A stretch of 64,000 bases of DNA, taken from assembly GCF_001625215.2 (NCBI RefSeq), contig NC_030387.2, positions 26,238,517 to 26,302,516 on the forward strand, in the 5' to 3' direction. This DNA comes from Daucus carota subsp. sativus. Its lineage: Eukaryota; Streptophyta; Magnoliopsida; Apiales; Apiaceae. How positions within the stretch are numbered: the first letter of the stretch is position 1; every line of letters begins with the position of its first letter. Under the pieces are notes generated by a model. That model saw only the letters and a list, made by a program, of their open reading frames with translations. It was not told the origin of the DNA and did no database searches. The translations under genes were made by a program, and so were the position numbers. Positions 24,131 to 35,859 of this stretch are shown one piece after another.

Positions 24131-24735
24131 TATACGGTAGCCAAGAGACCTTGAAATGTGAGGATTAGCCAGAGGTGCTGGTGTGCTTCTATTTCAGCAA
24201 CCTTTGCTGGTTCATAGTAATGGAAATCCTCATCTCATCATAAGTTAATGCTCGGTGGTCCTGTGGATACAAACCCATTTCCCCAATTTAGACTATGTGG
24301 AGTTGCTGATAAGAACACCATCTTCCTCAGATTAATGATTTCAGCTCTTTCTTTGGTATTTCACTCTCTGTGTGTTACAACAAGCTTTTACCCGGTCCTT
24401 TTAATCTGCTTAGTTGGGCAGGCATGCATTTACATGATTTTACTTTGCTAAAGTGTTTTATATTTTTAAATTTTCTCACTCGCGCGAAGCGCGTTTTTTC
24501 CACTTCACATAATAAAAGGATTTTCTTATATTTCAACTAACAATTACAGAATAAAAGGATTCGAAAACTATTGATCATAATTTTTTTTAAATGTCTTACA
24601 TTCCAACTTTTTATCACTCGCGCGGAGCGCGTTTTTTTCACTAGTTTATTTCAATTGGATATCCCAAGATTCTGTTACATTTTTTAAAATCCAACTTAAA
24701 TATTCTTGAATTTAATAAATAAATAAAATCTTTTA

Positions 24736-24993
24736 CTCCCTCCGTCCCATTTTAGATGTCACCTTTGATTTTGTGCCGGTCAAATTGATCAAAGTTTGAC
24801 TGAAATTTATAAATATTTTATCAATTGAATAAATAAAAAAAAATATGTCAGTGGAAATAACTTTTAATCTACTTTGAGATGTAATTTTCAGTTTTTTAAA
24901 ATAATGAAAGAGTGACTTATAATTTTTGGTCAAAAGTTAATCAATTTGACCAACAAAAATAAAAATGTGACAACTAAAATAGGACGGAGGGAG
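24736..24993. mobile_element. Stowaway MITE
   Basis: Starts CTCCCTCCGTCCCATTTTAG and ends CTAAAATAGGACGGAGGGAG, with TA on both sides. 258 bp. It is closely related along its whole length to the copy at 26311-26568 (shared GTGCCGGTCAAATTGA-type interior). Inserted 90 bp after the end of Helitron B. Confidence 0.92.
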
Positions 24994-26024
24994 TAAAAAT
25001 TTGAATTAAATACGCACGTTTAAAATATATTCGCACCAACTTTTGCACTAACAGAGTAACAGGTCTCTTCCCAACATCAAAATAAAGAAGTGGCGGAGAA
25101 CCGGCCCATGGGAAGTAACTGGCCCAGACTTTTCGAAAAAGCCTTCTGCAGAGTGTGCTGTTCTCCCATTATTTATTGGAAAAAACTTGATGTTAGAGAT
25201 ATTACTGGAAAAAGTTTTTTTATTTTTTAACAAATAAATTCTACAGAAATTCATCATCCAAAAATTAATTTTTATATATTATTTAATTGGAAAAAAATAT
25301 TATTACTATACCTGAATTGTAACCTAGCCTGAACCGTCCTCACCTAAAGAATAGTACTTTCACTAAACGGAACATATAATATAGCTGGACAAGCTATGAT
25401 TTATCGATAAGATTGGAAAACAAATATCATACTAAAAATAATTAGTTCACTCTTAATTACGGATCAAATTGAAAAATAAATAACATACTAAATATAATTA
25501 ATTAATTTGTTTTCTGATGATTTAACACGAAGAATTTAAAGAATTCTAATATTGAAAACAAAATCAATGATATACTCATCGATCCAAATTGTACCAACAT
25601 CTATCACAGTTGATTTTATCACATAAATCATTGTTAGATTGGTGTTCAGAATGTCTCCTAAAAGCATAAGGACCGGCACCTCAACTATCACATGCTGGAA
25701 AATAATTATAGACATGTTGAACAACCTTTAACCGCGAAAGGTAATTATCACAGGCGATTTGGCCCAAATTTTTCGAAACCCAAAAATATTAATAGAATCA
25801 CTTTCAACACATTGGATCCAATATAAAATACACCCAAATACAACTCTCGGATTTGACGCATTCTATCCTGAATCCAAAAATATTAATAGAATCATTTACA
25901 ACATATTCATTGTGGAATACACCCAAACACAACTAACGAACACGTAATGAAACACTCTAGAATGAGAGACAAAATAAATAGAAATACAAACATAAAAAAA
26001 AGATTTTAATAGGAAAAAATCAAT
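24994..26024. other. Intergenic, no gene recognised
   Basis: AT-rich. Two partly similar segments (AAAAATATTAATAGAATCA near 25784 and 25876) show a small local duplication. Short open frames only. Confidence 0.4.
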
Positions 26025-26251
26025 GGGGCTATTTGGCAGACAGAAGCAGAAGCAGCTTCTGGCTTCTGCTTCTCTTGACATGTTTGTGTAAATAAGTAGA
26101 AGCACTTTTAAGAAGCTGAAAATGCTAACTTCTCTCTCACAGCTTCCACTTCTATTCCAAACACTTTATTAACTTATTTACTTCTTACTTCTACTCTACT
26201 TCCTTAGTTTAAGCAAGAAGTCACTTATTTTAAGTTAACCCAAACAGCCCC
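26025..26251. mobile_element. MITE with GGGGCTNTTTGG ends
   Basis: Left end GGGGCTATTTGG and right end CCCAAACAGCCCC are inverted; AAT flanks both sides (26022-26024, 26252-26254). The interior is rich in AGAAGC/GCTTCT words that can fold back. The ends resemble Tourist or hAT-type MITEs; the three-base flank would favour Tourist, although AAT is not the usual TWA. Confidence 0.65.
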
Positions 26252-26310
26252 AATGATGTCACTTTAACAAACTGTATCACACAAAATTGAAGAAGGCGCA
26301 AAGAAAACTA

Positions 26311-26568
26311 CTCCCTCGGTCCCATTTCAGTTGTCACATTTGGTTTTGTACCGGTCAAATTGACTAAGTTTGACTGGAATTTATTAATATTTTATGAATT
26401 GACAAAATAAAAAAAATATATCAACGGAAATAACTTTTAATCTACTTTAAGATGTAATTTTTCAGTTTTTTAAAATAAATGAGTGAGTGACTTATAATTT
26501 TTGGTCAAAACTTAGTCAATTTGATGAACAAAAATAAAAACGTGACAACTAAAATGGGACGGAGGGAG
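26311..26568. mobile_element. Stowaway MITE
   Basis: CTCCCTCGGTCCCATTTCAG at the left, CTAAAATGGGACGGAGGGAG at the right, TA on both sides (26309-26310, 26569-26570). Same 258-bp length and family as 24736-24993, about 600 bp upstream of the glycosyltransferase. Confidence 0.92.
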
Positions 26569-27116
26569 TATCAAATTTCATTAGCGTTTTTCTTAATTTA
26601 CATATAGACTGATTGTCAATTATATACATTGAGGGAGATCTAGATGGTTCAAGAAAATGTTTCAGGCTAAACTAACTAACAAGCTAGTACCCGCACTATT
26701 GATATTATTAGTATCTGTAACAGGTTTAAAGAAAAAAATCCAGAAAAACAACTCACTTTCAACTGCATGAGGAGAGAAACAAGAGTAAGAGAACAATTCA
26801 GCATCTTTTCTACGGCAGAACCGACAAATTTAAATAAAATCATCTAAGAGATGAGTACAATAAGAAGCTACAGTGCAAATTAGCCCATCACAGAAATACT
26901 TTATTTTTTTTGTTGCTAAATGAAACTGAAAATGTTATTTATAGCCGGCAAGTGTCATGTCATCTGCCGAAATATTTGAAAAGTGCAACTTAGCCATCTT
27001 CATTAATAAATCATATTGCCAATTTAAGTTCGGCAAGCTGATTCTGTGGCTACAAATGCCCATGTCCTAGACTCCTATCCATTACAGACAGACTTGCAAC
27101 AAGGAGAGTCATGTAT

Positions 27117-27124
27117 TATAAATA
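27117..27124 (+). promoter_or_regulatory. TATA box of the UGT gene
   Basis: TATAAATA lies 46 bases before the start codon at 27170, implying a transcription start near 27150 and a short leader. The 540 bases upstream of it (from 26571) contain no other gene. Confidence 0.6.
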
Positions 27125-27169
27125 TGCTCTGAGTCTATAAGTAAGTTGCAGTGTGATTATTGATTAATC

Positions 27170-28617
27170 ATGGAGTTGCAGCAGCATGTATTGGTCGTGC
27201 CATGCCCGGCACAAGGCCATGTCACGCCGCTCATCAAACTGGCGTACAACTTGGCTTATCACGGGATCAAGGTCACATTTGCCAATTCTGAATACATTGA
27301 AGCAAAGGTTCTTGCTGTGATATCTGATGTAGACAGAGAACAATGTCCAATAACACTAGTCGCCTACTCAGACGGATTGGACTCACACCCTGAACAAAGA
27401 TACGGACAAGGGTTGATGGATGGCCTTAAGAAATACATGCCAGCCAATCTGGAAAAGTTGATCAAGCAGATCAATCACTCGGATAACAAGGAGCCACTTA
27501 CTTGTGTCATAGCTGATCTGACAGTCGGATGGTCACTAGAAGTTGCCAGGAAAATGGGGCTTAAACAGGTTGCAGTTTGGCCTGCAGGACCTGGTTGTTT
27601 GGCCTTGGCACTTCGTATCCCAAAACTTATAAAAGAAGGAGTCATAGATGAATATGGTATGTGGACTGTCATTTACGTTCTTGATTCAGTGACAGACATG
27701 GTTGATCTTTTTCTGTATGTTTAATTTCTGCAGGTTCAGCAATTCAAGATGAGCTCATCTGTATATCAGAAGAAATTCCTGGGCTGAAAAGCAGCGAGCT
27801 CACTTGGAACCGTTCTGGTGATTCAGCTGGACAGAAATTTCTATTTGACATTGCTCTAGCTACCAAACAGGCTGCTGAAAGTGCTAGCATCATTCTATGC
27901 AACACCTGTGATGAAATTGACTCATCCTCCTGTGCCTTGGTTCCTAACATCCTTCCAATCGGTCCACTACCTGCGATGAAAAACTTAAATCCTTCAATTG
28001 GAACTTTTTCGTCTCAAGATTCGTCATGTTTAAGCTGGCTAGACAAACAACCTTCAAACTCGGTCATTTATATTGCTTTTGGCAGCACAGCACTGTTTTC
28101 CCAGAAGCAGTTTGATGAAATAGCACTTGGTCTTGAACTATCAGGGCAATTGTTTTTATGGGTTGTACGATCAAACATCGTCAACAGATCATCAGCTGAA
28201 TTCCCTGATGGCTTTCTGGAAAGAACATCCAGCCGGGGAAAGATTGTTGAATGGGCGCCTCAAGAAAAGGTTCTTGCTCATACTTCAGTTTCTTGTTTCG
28301 TTTCACATTGTGGATGGAACTCAACAATGGAGGGAGTGAGCCACGGGCAACCATTTCTGTGCTGGCCTTATTTCTGGGATCAATTTCAGAACAAGAGCTA
28401 TATCTGTGACGCGTGGAAAGTTGGTCTGGAACTCAAGTACGACGAAGATGGGATCATATCCAGGCATGAGATCAAGACTAAGATTGATCAACTATTAACT
28501 GATGATGGTATCAAGGCAAATGCATTGAAGCTGATGGGGGATGCCAGAAAGAGTGTAAATGAAGGGGGCTCTTCGTACCAGAATTTTGAAAGCTTGATCA
28601 AGTACCTAAAAGCCTGA
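27170..28617 (+). CDS. UGT83A1-like: UGT83A1-like UDP-glycosyltransferase, 456 aa, two exons
   Basis: Family 1 glycosyltransferase that moves a sugar from a UDP-sugar to a small acceptor in the cytosol; the acceptor cannot be told from sequence. Exons 27170-27656 and 27734-28617, joined by a 77-bp GT-AG intron that splits a glycine codon. Catalytic H17 (CPAQGHVTPL) and partner D116 (IADLTVGW) are present. The 44-residue PSPG box starts WAPQEKVLAH, contains HCGWNSTMEG and ends DQ; tryptophan at box position 22 and glutamine at 44 are usual for UDP-glucose use. Length and N-terminus (HVLVVPCPAQGHV) match the UGT83A subgroup (about 460 aa). No signal peptide or membrane segment is seen. It converges on the carrier gene at 30 kb. 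Confidence 0.94.
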
Positions 28618-30008
28618 ATTCATCAAAGATGCTTGTTGCTGCTTTGTTGTCGTTACTTAAAGTTACAAATGGCGACAGCCCTTCATGTTTAGGCAGTCTA
28701 GCTTGATTTTCCATCGTCAACTTGTTTTTTACTTGTCTTCTTCATTTCCCATGTCAGTAAGAAGCTACAGTCGTGGGTTTTTCCGAACGTTGATGGTTTT
28801 TCTTTGATCGAGGTTGATGGTTTTTCTTTGATCGAGGTTAATGGTTTGAAGGATGTTCTGATGTTTTACTACTGCAGTTTCTCATTCCAATCATTATACT
28901 AAAAATCGGTCGTTAATCGCGATTAATCCATAGCCTGTAAATGGTCAAACTGATTAAATCCACGATTATTCAATTAATCATTCGATTAATCAATCTCCGA
29001 CAAATCCAATTAATCTCCGATTAATCCTTATTTCGGGGGATTAAGTCCGATTCCCGATTCCCGATTCTCGGTTTTTAAAACACTGATTCCGGTACGATAT
29101 TTTAGTCTTCGGAGGACAGAATATAACTTTAAAGACAGCAAAACAATGCAAAGTTTAAGAACGAGAAAATATTGTGTAGCAAATGTATATACTACCTGAA
29201 CATTGTGCCATAAAGATTTTGAATGAGCTGCCTCATTCATTGAACTGTGGTTCTTTCTTCTAGTTGAAGTAGCAGAAGGTCTATTTCATTTGAATGACTT
29301 CTGTGTGGCGTGTGCGACTGTGCAAGTGATAGCCAATATGTGTGTGTTTTACTTGGGAACGAAAGAAGAAGAGTTTGAGTACATACAAGTATAACAGAAT
29401 CCAGGCGATCCGTCCTTGAAAGAAAAGGCATGAAGGAGTTAAACTGCAGCAGCTATCGGTTCACCAGCTACTTTCTCTTTAACTCTCAAGTTTTTGAATG
29501 AAACTTAACATATCTATGCCCTCAAGGGTCAGAACAAAATTGTAGGTTACACTATCTTGAACATATCAATTTATACTAAACAAAATAGCAACTTCCTATT
29601 AACCACACACAATTTTACTTCCTGGGAATTTCATGAAGGAATTGATGACTACCTAGGAAATACAACTTATCATGGAAGTTAATTCCTATATACACACATC
29701 TGATCATTCCAAAAGTATATGAAAATAAGTAACATTGGCCTGAACGCGAACACCTAATCCAACAGTTAAGAAATCACATTCTTGAAAAGGGACACTTCTA
29801 TATCTTAAATTATGTCGTGATTATATGTGAAAATTCCAGTCAAATAATAGAAATTTAAGTTGATTTTTATAACATCTGTATAGTTTAGCCAGAACCTAAA
29901 AGGGAATTTTGGGCAAACTTACAAGATAATATAGATTAAAGAATCTGGATTATGATCGCGAACAGTAAGGGCATAGCTGATGGCCATCCAACAAGTCAGT
30001 CGAAACAG
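28618..30008. other. Convergent intergenic region with an ATTAATC-rich repeat
   Basis: Holds the 3' ends of the UGT (+) and carrier (-) genes. A short tandem duplication (GGTTTTTCTTTGATCGAGGTT twice) is at about 28789-28850. About 28905-29075 is packed with GATTAATC / CGATTAAT words and ends in repeated GATTCCC, resembling a degenerate MITE or minisatellite. No gene. Confidence 0.45.
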
Positions 30009-31172
30009 TCACCCCAAACTAGACCTTGTCACCTCATATGCCAAAAAGCATGCTGCATTTGCAGGAACACTTCGAGCCATGGCAGGACCAAAACCTTTGT
30101 ACAGCCCTTTGGCACCTTCTGAAGCTAAGATCTTTTTAAAAGCATTAATTGAGCCAGAATATTTTGGATTTTTGTAGTCATCAACCTGAATCGCACTCTT
30201 CACCACATCAGTAGGGTATACAAATATCCAAAATGCTCCTCCAGCAAAGCCTCCTGCTAACATTAAAGAGCCTCGTCCCAGTTTTGATGTGTCTTGACCT
30301 CCTGCTATGTATTGCTTTAGGCCTTCATATACACCAAACATAGCAGCATTTCCTGGAATTTCACGCGCCATTGTTGGCACCAATCCCTTGAACAGACCCT
30401 TCATACCTGCTGATCGAAGAACATGCTTTGCTACATCCATAGGTCCCCCATACTTTACTGCAACGCCAGATGAGCCAACATCTGCTAGTGCGCTCTGGGC
30501 TTGCAATCTGCATTCATAGAAATTTATCAGCGAATAAGCAATATGGAAAACCCTGACATTATCCATAAATAGTTAAATGCAAATTGAAATTTGTAAACAA
30601 GCTACGTAAAAAGAGGGACAGCTATGCAAGTAAACTGTAATTACTGATTACGGGACAGTCCAGACAGGTCAAATTCTTTAGATGCAGAGAAACAAACATA
30701 TGCAATAACACGCAATAACAAACCCATGAACGGCATTAAAAGAAGTAAGCATTCCATAACCAGCAGTTTTATCTCCTGACCTGCACTTGATCAATTCAGT
30801 TGGGCAGGCCAAGAAGGAGACAGCAACTCCAGCCCCAGCTCCACAAACAATTTGCTGTTCAATTGTCAGCGGAGAACCAGGTGCTGACCTTAAAAATGCC
30901 TCCATCTGTCCTCTTACTGAGAAAAGTACGGCGTTGAAAGCTGCAACAGTAGCAAGTGGGGCGCCCATACCTTTGAACAGCCCCCCTGCACCTTCAGCTG
31001 CTACAGTCTTTCTCACGGCATCTATTGCTCCAGAGAACTTAGGAGGCTGACCAGGTAGTGGCACTGGTTGGCTTTGCAGTTTGACCTTGATGGTGTCGAA
31101 AGGGTGCCCACATATCAACTGTGCTGCTCCTCCAACTGTGCCAGCAGTCAAGTCCTTAGCCACGTCACCCAT
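30009..31172 (-). CDS. BOU: BOU-like mitochondrial carrier, 296 aa, two coding exons
   Basis: Inner-membrane carrier of the SLC25 family, closest to A BOUT DE SOUFFLE, once described as carnitine/acylcarnitine-like and needed for photorespiratory metabolism. Exons 31172-30781 and 30507-30009 (minus strand), with a 273-bp GT-AG intron inside an arginine codon. Three repeats each carry the signature: HPFDTIKVK (23-31), CPTELIKCR (123-131) and YPTDVVKSA (228-236). The C-terminus PAMARSVPANAACF..TRSSLG is typical of this clade. The start MGDVAKDLTAGTVGG is chosen by similarity; a TTTGTGCAG acceptor immediately precedes the ATG, so a 5' UTR intron is likely. Open frame further upstream (MQLSSFLL..) is probably intron. 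Confidence 0.93.
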
Positions 31173-33270
31173 CTGCACAAACCGCAGATACCAACGCAAA
31201 AGAAATGAACTCAGCTGCAACCACTTACATATAAAAATAAACGATCAATCTTTAAGGAACTGAAGAGGCTTATTTTCTTGTAAACAAGATGTCAGCAGCA
31301 CCCAAGGACCTACATTTAAATGTAAACAAAAACAGAAAAGAAATGGAGCACATGAGGACACAACAGTGGCTGTCTTGGTTGACTAGATTTCTCATCATTA
31401 GCTATGCTCAGGCAGTAATACAGTGAGCATCACATTCACACATTGGGAATTTTATTTTATTTTATTTTTTATTTTTTTGGGGGGTGGGGGGGGGGGGGGG
31501 GGGATTGATTCTGAACACAAGTATGACAAAACTTTTGAAGCAGTTCCTTGCACAGTGATGATTTTTGATATTACAAAGCTGTAAACCTTTAGATAACCAT
31601 CTAGATCATGTTATGAAGTCTAAAAATCAGGGTCTGATAATAACTACGATGTGTTTAATAACAGTAGAGTAATATGAGCAAAAGTGAAGAAACCAATCAA
31701 CCATGTTGGACTGAAGTTTTCATTTCAAAAAAGATTTGTGCACGCCTTCATAATCGTTAAAGACATTTTATATACAACTAGAAATATCATAAATACAATA
31801 CTCATATATAAGATTGTACTCAAAAATAAAACTTGCACTAAGACTGAGAAAATTATTAGCCTCCAATCACACTGGAAATTAAGAATCACCAGAAAGGAGC
31901 TACATCCGACATCTATTAAAAAATGAAGAGAAACTGGTGAATGCAGCACCTCTTTAAAATAATAATGTTTGAGTCTTCCATGTAGCTAAAGTTACATATG
32001 TAAGATACATAAGATTGCTTCATTTTCATATAATTAGATTTAACACAGGAATGCATAGATATTTTACATCTCTATCATTGTTTAGGAGGGAGGGTGGAGG
32101 TAATACAATAAAATGAGTACAAAATGTACGAAACCAAAGTGCTACTGCAACAATCAACCTCATCATTGAACATCGGGCAGGGGGGTGGTCAAACTTTTAA
32201 TTAAATGATCACTTCTTTTAATTTTTCATTTCAACAACCACCAAGTAAGAAAATTGAATAATATACATTGAAGTTTTAAGACAGTTATCAAACAAAATAA
32301 CTAAGTTTCAGAACACATCAGTCACCAAACACTCCCTCTATGCAGAAGAGAAAGAAGCTATAACAATTTAGCAAAAAAAATAAAGAAAGAAAGAACGAAG
32401 CTATAACAAAATGATTGCATCCTAACAAATGCAACCCAAATGTTGAATTTTTGCCACAGCTTAGTGGCAAGGTTCCTTCACCCCTCCCCTACGTGCCCAC
32501 ATTTGGAATCATCAGTCCCCGTTTTCATATGCTTTTAAGTTAATGACTGAAACATACAATATCACGAACATTTTTGCAACCCGTAAATCTTGAAGACAAA
32601 TCCGTGCTTTAATCACATCACGTCAAACACCAACAAAACACGCGGATAGTCATTGAATAACAAGGAAGTGCGGAGAAATTAAAATTTAAAGAAGCGACAA
32701 TTATCTAATTAAGTAGGTTGGTAAAAAGATTAAAAAGAAAAAAGAGATTGTAGCATAAAAACTAGCTTGCAATATGCAGAAGAAAAACAAGTAATTGCAT
32801 ATAGAGCAAAAGAATGACAAAAAGATCAAACCTTGAAAAATCTTCAGGGATCTTGAAGAACAGGGTCCCTCAGTTAAATCCAGCCCACTTGTACCAAGTG
32901 AATGTGATCTGATACAATGAATAATCATATAAACAAAAAATGGTGAATGAAATGAACATAAAAGTGTTGAAATAACAAAAGAAAAGGGGTCACTAAAGAA
33001 ACAAAGAAGGAGTTGGTGGATCAGATCATATAGAAAAAAATGAAGAGGGTGGTGGGTAAGACAAGGATTGGAGGTTGGTTGGTTGGTTATAAGTGGATTT
33101 CACAGTAAGCACACACTCATGTTCTCTCTCTCTCTAGGTCCCTTCCTCTCTCCCATTCTCCCTCCCTCCCTCCCTCCCTCTCTCCCTTTCCCATCCCTCT
33201 TTCTCTTTCTCCCCCTCTCTCTCCGTCCCTCCCTCCATCTCCCTCTCCCTCTCTCTAAAATGAGCAAAGC
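31173..33270 (-). promoter_or_regulatory. Likely 5' UTR intron, leader and promoter of the BOU-like gene
   Basis: The acceptor before the BOU ATG implies a leader intron. A candidate donor on the minus strand is TTTTTCAAG|GTTTGATC at about 32832, which would give a 1.66-kb intron. The leader would then lie at about 32833-33060. Upstream, 33121-33258 is a CT microsatellite (TCTC and CCTCCC runs). Within the intron is a T/G homopolymer stretch (about 31450-31503, ending in about 17 G). The UTR structure is inference and needs transcript data. Confidence 0.4.
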
Positions 33271-33613
33271 AATAGCAAATGTATATCACAAATGGGTGTG
33301 TGCGTAAGAGGTGGAATGTAACAGTGACAGACTGACATACATGGACGTGGAATCTCCGGTACAAGTGGCGTCCAAAGGCGCGCTCACTGGTGAATAGCGA
33401 TGCTGATATATATGTGCACGGAGACGTAGATGGAAATGGAATGGAATCTCCACACTTTTATCCCTCGATTTGGTAGTAGTTTTGCAGAGGTTAATTAATT
33501 GGTTAAACTTGAAACCCAAACTTAACAAATAATTCCAAATATTGTGCATTTTTTAATTTTCGTGGAAAATTCTATTTTTCACGTGTTAAGCTTTATGTTT
33601 TAAGTACACTTTC

Positions 33614-34140
33614 GTAATTTATTATTTATAATTTAAATTTTAACATCATTTTATTAGTATTTTAGTATTAATGGATTGAATTTTAATTAAATTATATTAT
33701 ATTATTCAACTGACTATATTTTCTCCCGATTACTTGTAATTGGACAAACCCTAATAAATATATATGTGTGTGTATGTGTGTCAGGATTTTAGTACATTTA
33801 ATCCGAATTTAGTACACATAGATTTAAAAATCAAAAAATCAAAAAATTCAAATCTTTTCAAAACATAGCCGATCGTATAATACTTTTGAAAGATTCAGTA
33901 ATCTAATCAATCGAATTTCAACGTAATTTTGTAATCTTGGTTTTTTTGACAACGATAACTTTTAAGATTAAAATTAGAAAGGGTTATGTAATGGTTCGTG
34001 TTTATATTGAAAAAATAGAACACGTTAAAGTTAAAAATAGTTATATGAAAGTTCTTGTTAAAAGAAAGATATTCAAAATTGTATATTTATAATTTTATTT
34101 ATAACTTTATAAATAAAGTTAATGGTATTTCTCAAAAAAG
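33614..34140. repeat. Partial homologue of Helitron C, uninterrupted
   Basis: From CGTAATTTATTATTTATAATTT (33614) through CCCTAATAAATATATATGTGTG and TCAGGATTTTAGTACATTTAATCC to about 34140, the sequence matches 34307-34460 plus 34977-35290 inside Helitron C. No hairpin/CTAG end is present, so it is a fragment. It keeps the short TA/GT tract intact at the place where Helitron C carries a MITE. Confidence 0.75.
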
Positions 34141-34267
34141 AAAAAGTTTCGCCAATTATACTCGGGCGTGAAATTTCGCCTTTTCCTCGAATATCCGCCA
34201 ATTATGAAATCTAGTCCTATTCTCGACCTCTACTTAACTAAAATTGAATAAATCATATTATAAATAA

Positions 34268-34441
34268 CTAGCTTTTAACCCGTGCGAAGCACGGACGGGT
34301 ATATAATTCGTAATTTATTATTTATAATTTAAGTTTTAACATCATTTTATTAGTATTTTAATATTAGTAGATTGAATTTTAATTAAATTATATTATTTAA
34401 CTGACTATATTTTCTCCCGATTAATTGAAAATGAACAAACC

Positions 34442-34494
<53 letters not shown>

Positions 34495-34940
34495 AGGGTT
34501 GCACTCCACACAGAACACTTTAAAAAAAGAACAACACAGAACACTATTATAACACTTTTTCTTTCATAAAAAATGATTTGTTATGATTATAATTACATTT
34601 TTAAGCACTAACTAAACTTAATATATGATATTTAACATCCAAATCTATCCAAATTATTAATATGAAATATTATAGAATCCAGAACATGATCCAAAACAGA
34701 ATCCATAATAGAATCATGTATATATGCTTTACATGACTAATATCACATAGAATCATATTATTTTTAATTCATAATTGTTGTTAAACATGCTAGATACTAT
34801 TATTATTCATAATAAATGGTTAATTAGCTTAAAGTTAGAATTTAATTCAAGTTTTAGATGAGATTCTATGTTTGATTCTAAAGTGTTCTTCTTTGTTCTT
34901 CTTTTAAGGGTGTTCTGTTTTGAGCAATGCCCTATATATG

Positions 34941-34980
<40 letters not shown>

Positions 34981-35485
34981 GATTTTAGTGCATTTAATCC
35001 GATTTTAGTACACGTAGATTTAAAAATAAAAAAAATCTAAAAATTCAAATCTTTTCCAAATATAGCTAATACCTTGAAAAGATTTAGTAATCAAATCAAT
35101 CAAATTTCAACGTAATTTTGTAATCTTGGTTTTTTTTTGACAACAATAACTTTTAAGATTAGAGTTAGAAAAGGTTGTTTATATCAAAATAGAACACGTT
35201 AAAGTTAAAAAGAGTTATATGAAGGTTCTTGTTAAAAGAAAATATTCAAAATTGTATATTTATAATTTTATATATAACATCATTATAATTTTATTAATGA
35301 AATATTATATGATAATGGATTGTTAGGAGTGTTTTTAGTATTTGAAACTGTTTAACAATATAATACTAATAGACTCCACATTTATAGAGTTATAGTACCA
35401 AAAGGACAGTACCAAACCAAAAAATATAACTAAAACCTTGGACTACAAATTATACCCATCTTGGCTTATTATAGTATAGTATAGA
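34268..35485 (-). mobile_element. Non-autonomous Helitron C (minus strand)
   Basis: Read on the minus strand, it starts TCTATACTATACTATAATAAG (from 35485) after an A. It ends with hairpin CCGTGC-TTC-GCACGG, a short spacer and CTAG (plus-strand 34271-34268) followed by T. These are the ends of a plant Helitron of a different family from A and B. 1.2 kb including a nested 437-bp MITE, no ORF. Confidence 0.82.
34496..34932. mobile_element. TA-microsatellite MITE nested in Helitron C
   Basis: Sits between a (TA)n(GT)n tract and a (TA)n tract. Left end AGGGTTGCACTCCACACAGAACAC; right end, read on the other strand, AGGGCATTGCTCAAAACAGAACAC. Both continue with TTAAAA and AAGAACAA words. The uninterrupted relative at 33614-34140 lacks this block, which confirms that it is an insertion. 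Confidence 0.8.
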
Positions 35486-35859
35486 TATATAGAAATTTGT
35501 TCACTTCGATCACATATATTACTTTTTTCTAAATATAATATCAACCACTAATATTTGCTATATTTGAACAACTTTTGTAAACTTGTAGTAAGATTTTCGT
35601 CATTTCGCCCGCTATTAAAACGATAATTTTAACTAAGGCCTTCACATGTACTCTAAACTTTCCTCCATCTCAATTTCACTACAGTCACAGCTCAAAATCA
35701 AATCTCCCTGATTTGATGGCTTCTTCTTGCTACTTTTGTTCTTAATACTTTCGTATGAGATCTGTCCGATTTCTAACTTCTTTATGATTTTAATTGTCTA
35801 AATTGTCTAAATAGATTATTATATTTCGTAACCTTTCTGATGAACATAAGATATGATTT
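35486..35859. other. Spacer between Helitron C and fold-back element
   Basis: About 370 bases, mixed composition, no ORF or repeat recognised. It ends in the target copy GATATGATTT of the following element. Confidence 0.4.

Larger units (their letters stand above)
21577..24644 (+). mobile_element. Non-autonomous Helitron B with captured DP fragment
   Basis: 5' end TCTTTATATTTATATAAAGG after an A (compare Helitron A). 3' hairpin CGCGC-GGA-GCGCG (24620-24632), then CTAG (24641-24644) followed by T. It is 3.07 kb without a helicase. The first 1.5 kb is homologous to Helitron A, including the DP exons and introns; the rest differs. A second, similar hairpin (CGCGCGAAGCGCG at about 24482-24494) lies 140 bp upstream with CACTT instead of CACTAG after it, an older or decayed terminus. 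A Stowaway MITE is nested inside. Confidence 0.88.

Noticed and set aside
33068-33307. 79-codon plus-strand frame rich in Pro/Leu/Ser
   Set aside because: Translation of the (CT)n/CCCTCC microsatellite in the BOU promoter region.
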